Positions 5,723-6,154 of a DNA stretch of 6,154 nucleotides are shown one piece after another. Source of the DNA: Pseudomonas sp. (GTDB taxonomy: Bacteria > Pseudomonadota > Gammaproteobacteria > Pseudomonadales > Pseudomonadaceae); NCBI GenBank assembly GCA_029240955.1, contig JARDZH010000140.1:1-6154 (forward strand), written 5' to 3'. Each line of letters starts with the position of its first letter. Within the stretch, counting starts at the first letter, position 1. The notes under the pieces were generated by a model. The model was not told the origin of the DNA. It saw only the letters and a list, made by a program, of their open reading frames with translations, and did not search any database. Position numbers and translations under genes: made by a program.

Positions 5723-6154
5723 TTATTCGCTATCCAGATGCAGCGGGCTGATGACGCGCCCGTCTGGCTGAGCCTGGCCCAGACGTGCATCCACGAAGTA
5801 GACGCGTTCGTCCTCAAGCTTACCCTGTTCAACCAGATAATCCTTGATGCTGCTGGCTCTTTCCTGGCCCAGCTCCCGCAACAGGGTTTCGTTGCCGCTC
5901 CAGAATTTCAGGATCGCTGCGCGCATCTGGTTGCTGCGCTCTTCCTTGCCCAACTCCTGCCACTGGGCAGGCGGTTGCTGTTTGAGGCGAGCGCGATAGA
6001 TGCCTTCGAGCATCGGCCCTTTCTCATCCTCGGGAACCTGCACCAGACCCGCTCTGGCTGGCACTTTCTCGCCACGTCGTTGCAGGATCTTGTAATAGGT
6101 GTATTGATACTCCCGCTCCAGGCGCTGCTGGGCAATCAACGGACCGTCGCTGCT
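5723..6154 (-). CDS. DUF748-family protein, C-terminal part (5' end outside window)
   Basis: The last 144 residues of a larger protein; the frame is open to the right edge. The TTG at 6139 is an internal leucine (preceded by SSDGP), not a start. The visible part is soluble, charged and mostly helical. It has EREYQYTYYKILQRRGEKVP near the start, then WQELGKEERSNQMRAAILKF, and ends with ERASSIKDYLVEQGKLEDERVYFVD and a short tail. The final stretch resembles the end of OmpA-like domains (an ERA...DYL...G...RV pattern) and is typical of DUF748 proteins, large envelope proteins distantly related to the AsmA family. No membrane segment is visible here. It sits upstream of the DUF2845 gene on the same strand, a pairing I recall from other Pseudomonas. 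Function is unknown; the family call is from memory. Confidence 0.75.
   Translation of the reverse strand, partial: SSDGPLIAQQRLEREYQYTYYKILQRRGEKVPARAGLVQVPEDEKGPMLEGIYRARLKQQPPAQWQELGKEERSNQMRAAILKFWSGNETLLRELGQERASSIKDYLVEQGKLEDERVYFVDARLGQAQPDGRVISPLHLDSE

Overview
The window is ordinary, dense Gammaproteobacterial chromosome. Gene order and protein sequences point to Pseudomonas, most likely the fluorescens/syringae side of the genus; the species cannot be fixed from this sequence alone. The left three quarters is the distal part of the conserved translation/RNA-decay cluster (nusA-)infB-rbfA-truB-rpsO-pnp. The right quarter is a Pseudomonas-type neighbourhood: a small exported BON-domain protein gene, then two convergent minus-strand genes (a DUF2845 protein and the C-terminus of a DUF748 protein).

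Layout, plus strand: 3' end of infB (1-430); a 158-bp gap with one strong GC hairpin; rbfA (589-1005); truB (1009-1926), GTG start, three bases after rbfA; a structured 157-bp rpsO leader; rpsO (2084-2353); a 172-bp rpsO-pnp leader that can fold into a long imperfect duplex; pnp (2526-4631), GTG start; a very strong intrinsic terminator (4654-4682). A 233-bp AT-rich promoter region follows, then the BON-domain gene (4916-5269) and a run of hairpins (5284-5372). Minus strand: DUF2845 gene (5391-5702) and, upstream of it, the partial DUF748 gene (5723-6154, running off the window).

The operon genes share one theme: initiation (IF2), 30S maturation (RbfA, S15), tRNA pseudouridine-55 synthesis (TruB) and RNA turnover (PNPase). 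Its intergenic RNA looks regulatory: a possible S15 feedback site before rpsO, and a pnp leader whose long duplex resembles the RNase III/PNPase autoregulatory stem known from E. coli.

The least expected signal is upstream of the BON gene. There is an exact sigma-54 promoter match (TGGCAC-N5-TTGC, 4837-4851), an exact IHF consensus on the minus strand (4797-4809) and a TTGCA-N3-TGCAA dyad (4728-4740), in the usual enhancer-IHF-promoter order. This suggests enhancer-dependent control of a small periplasmic stress-type protein. I see no CRISPR array, transposon, phage gene, tRNA or rRNA, and no novel multi-gene system.
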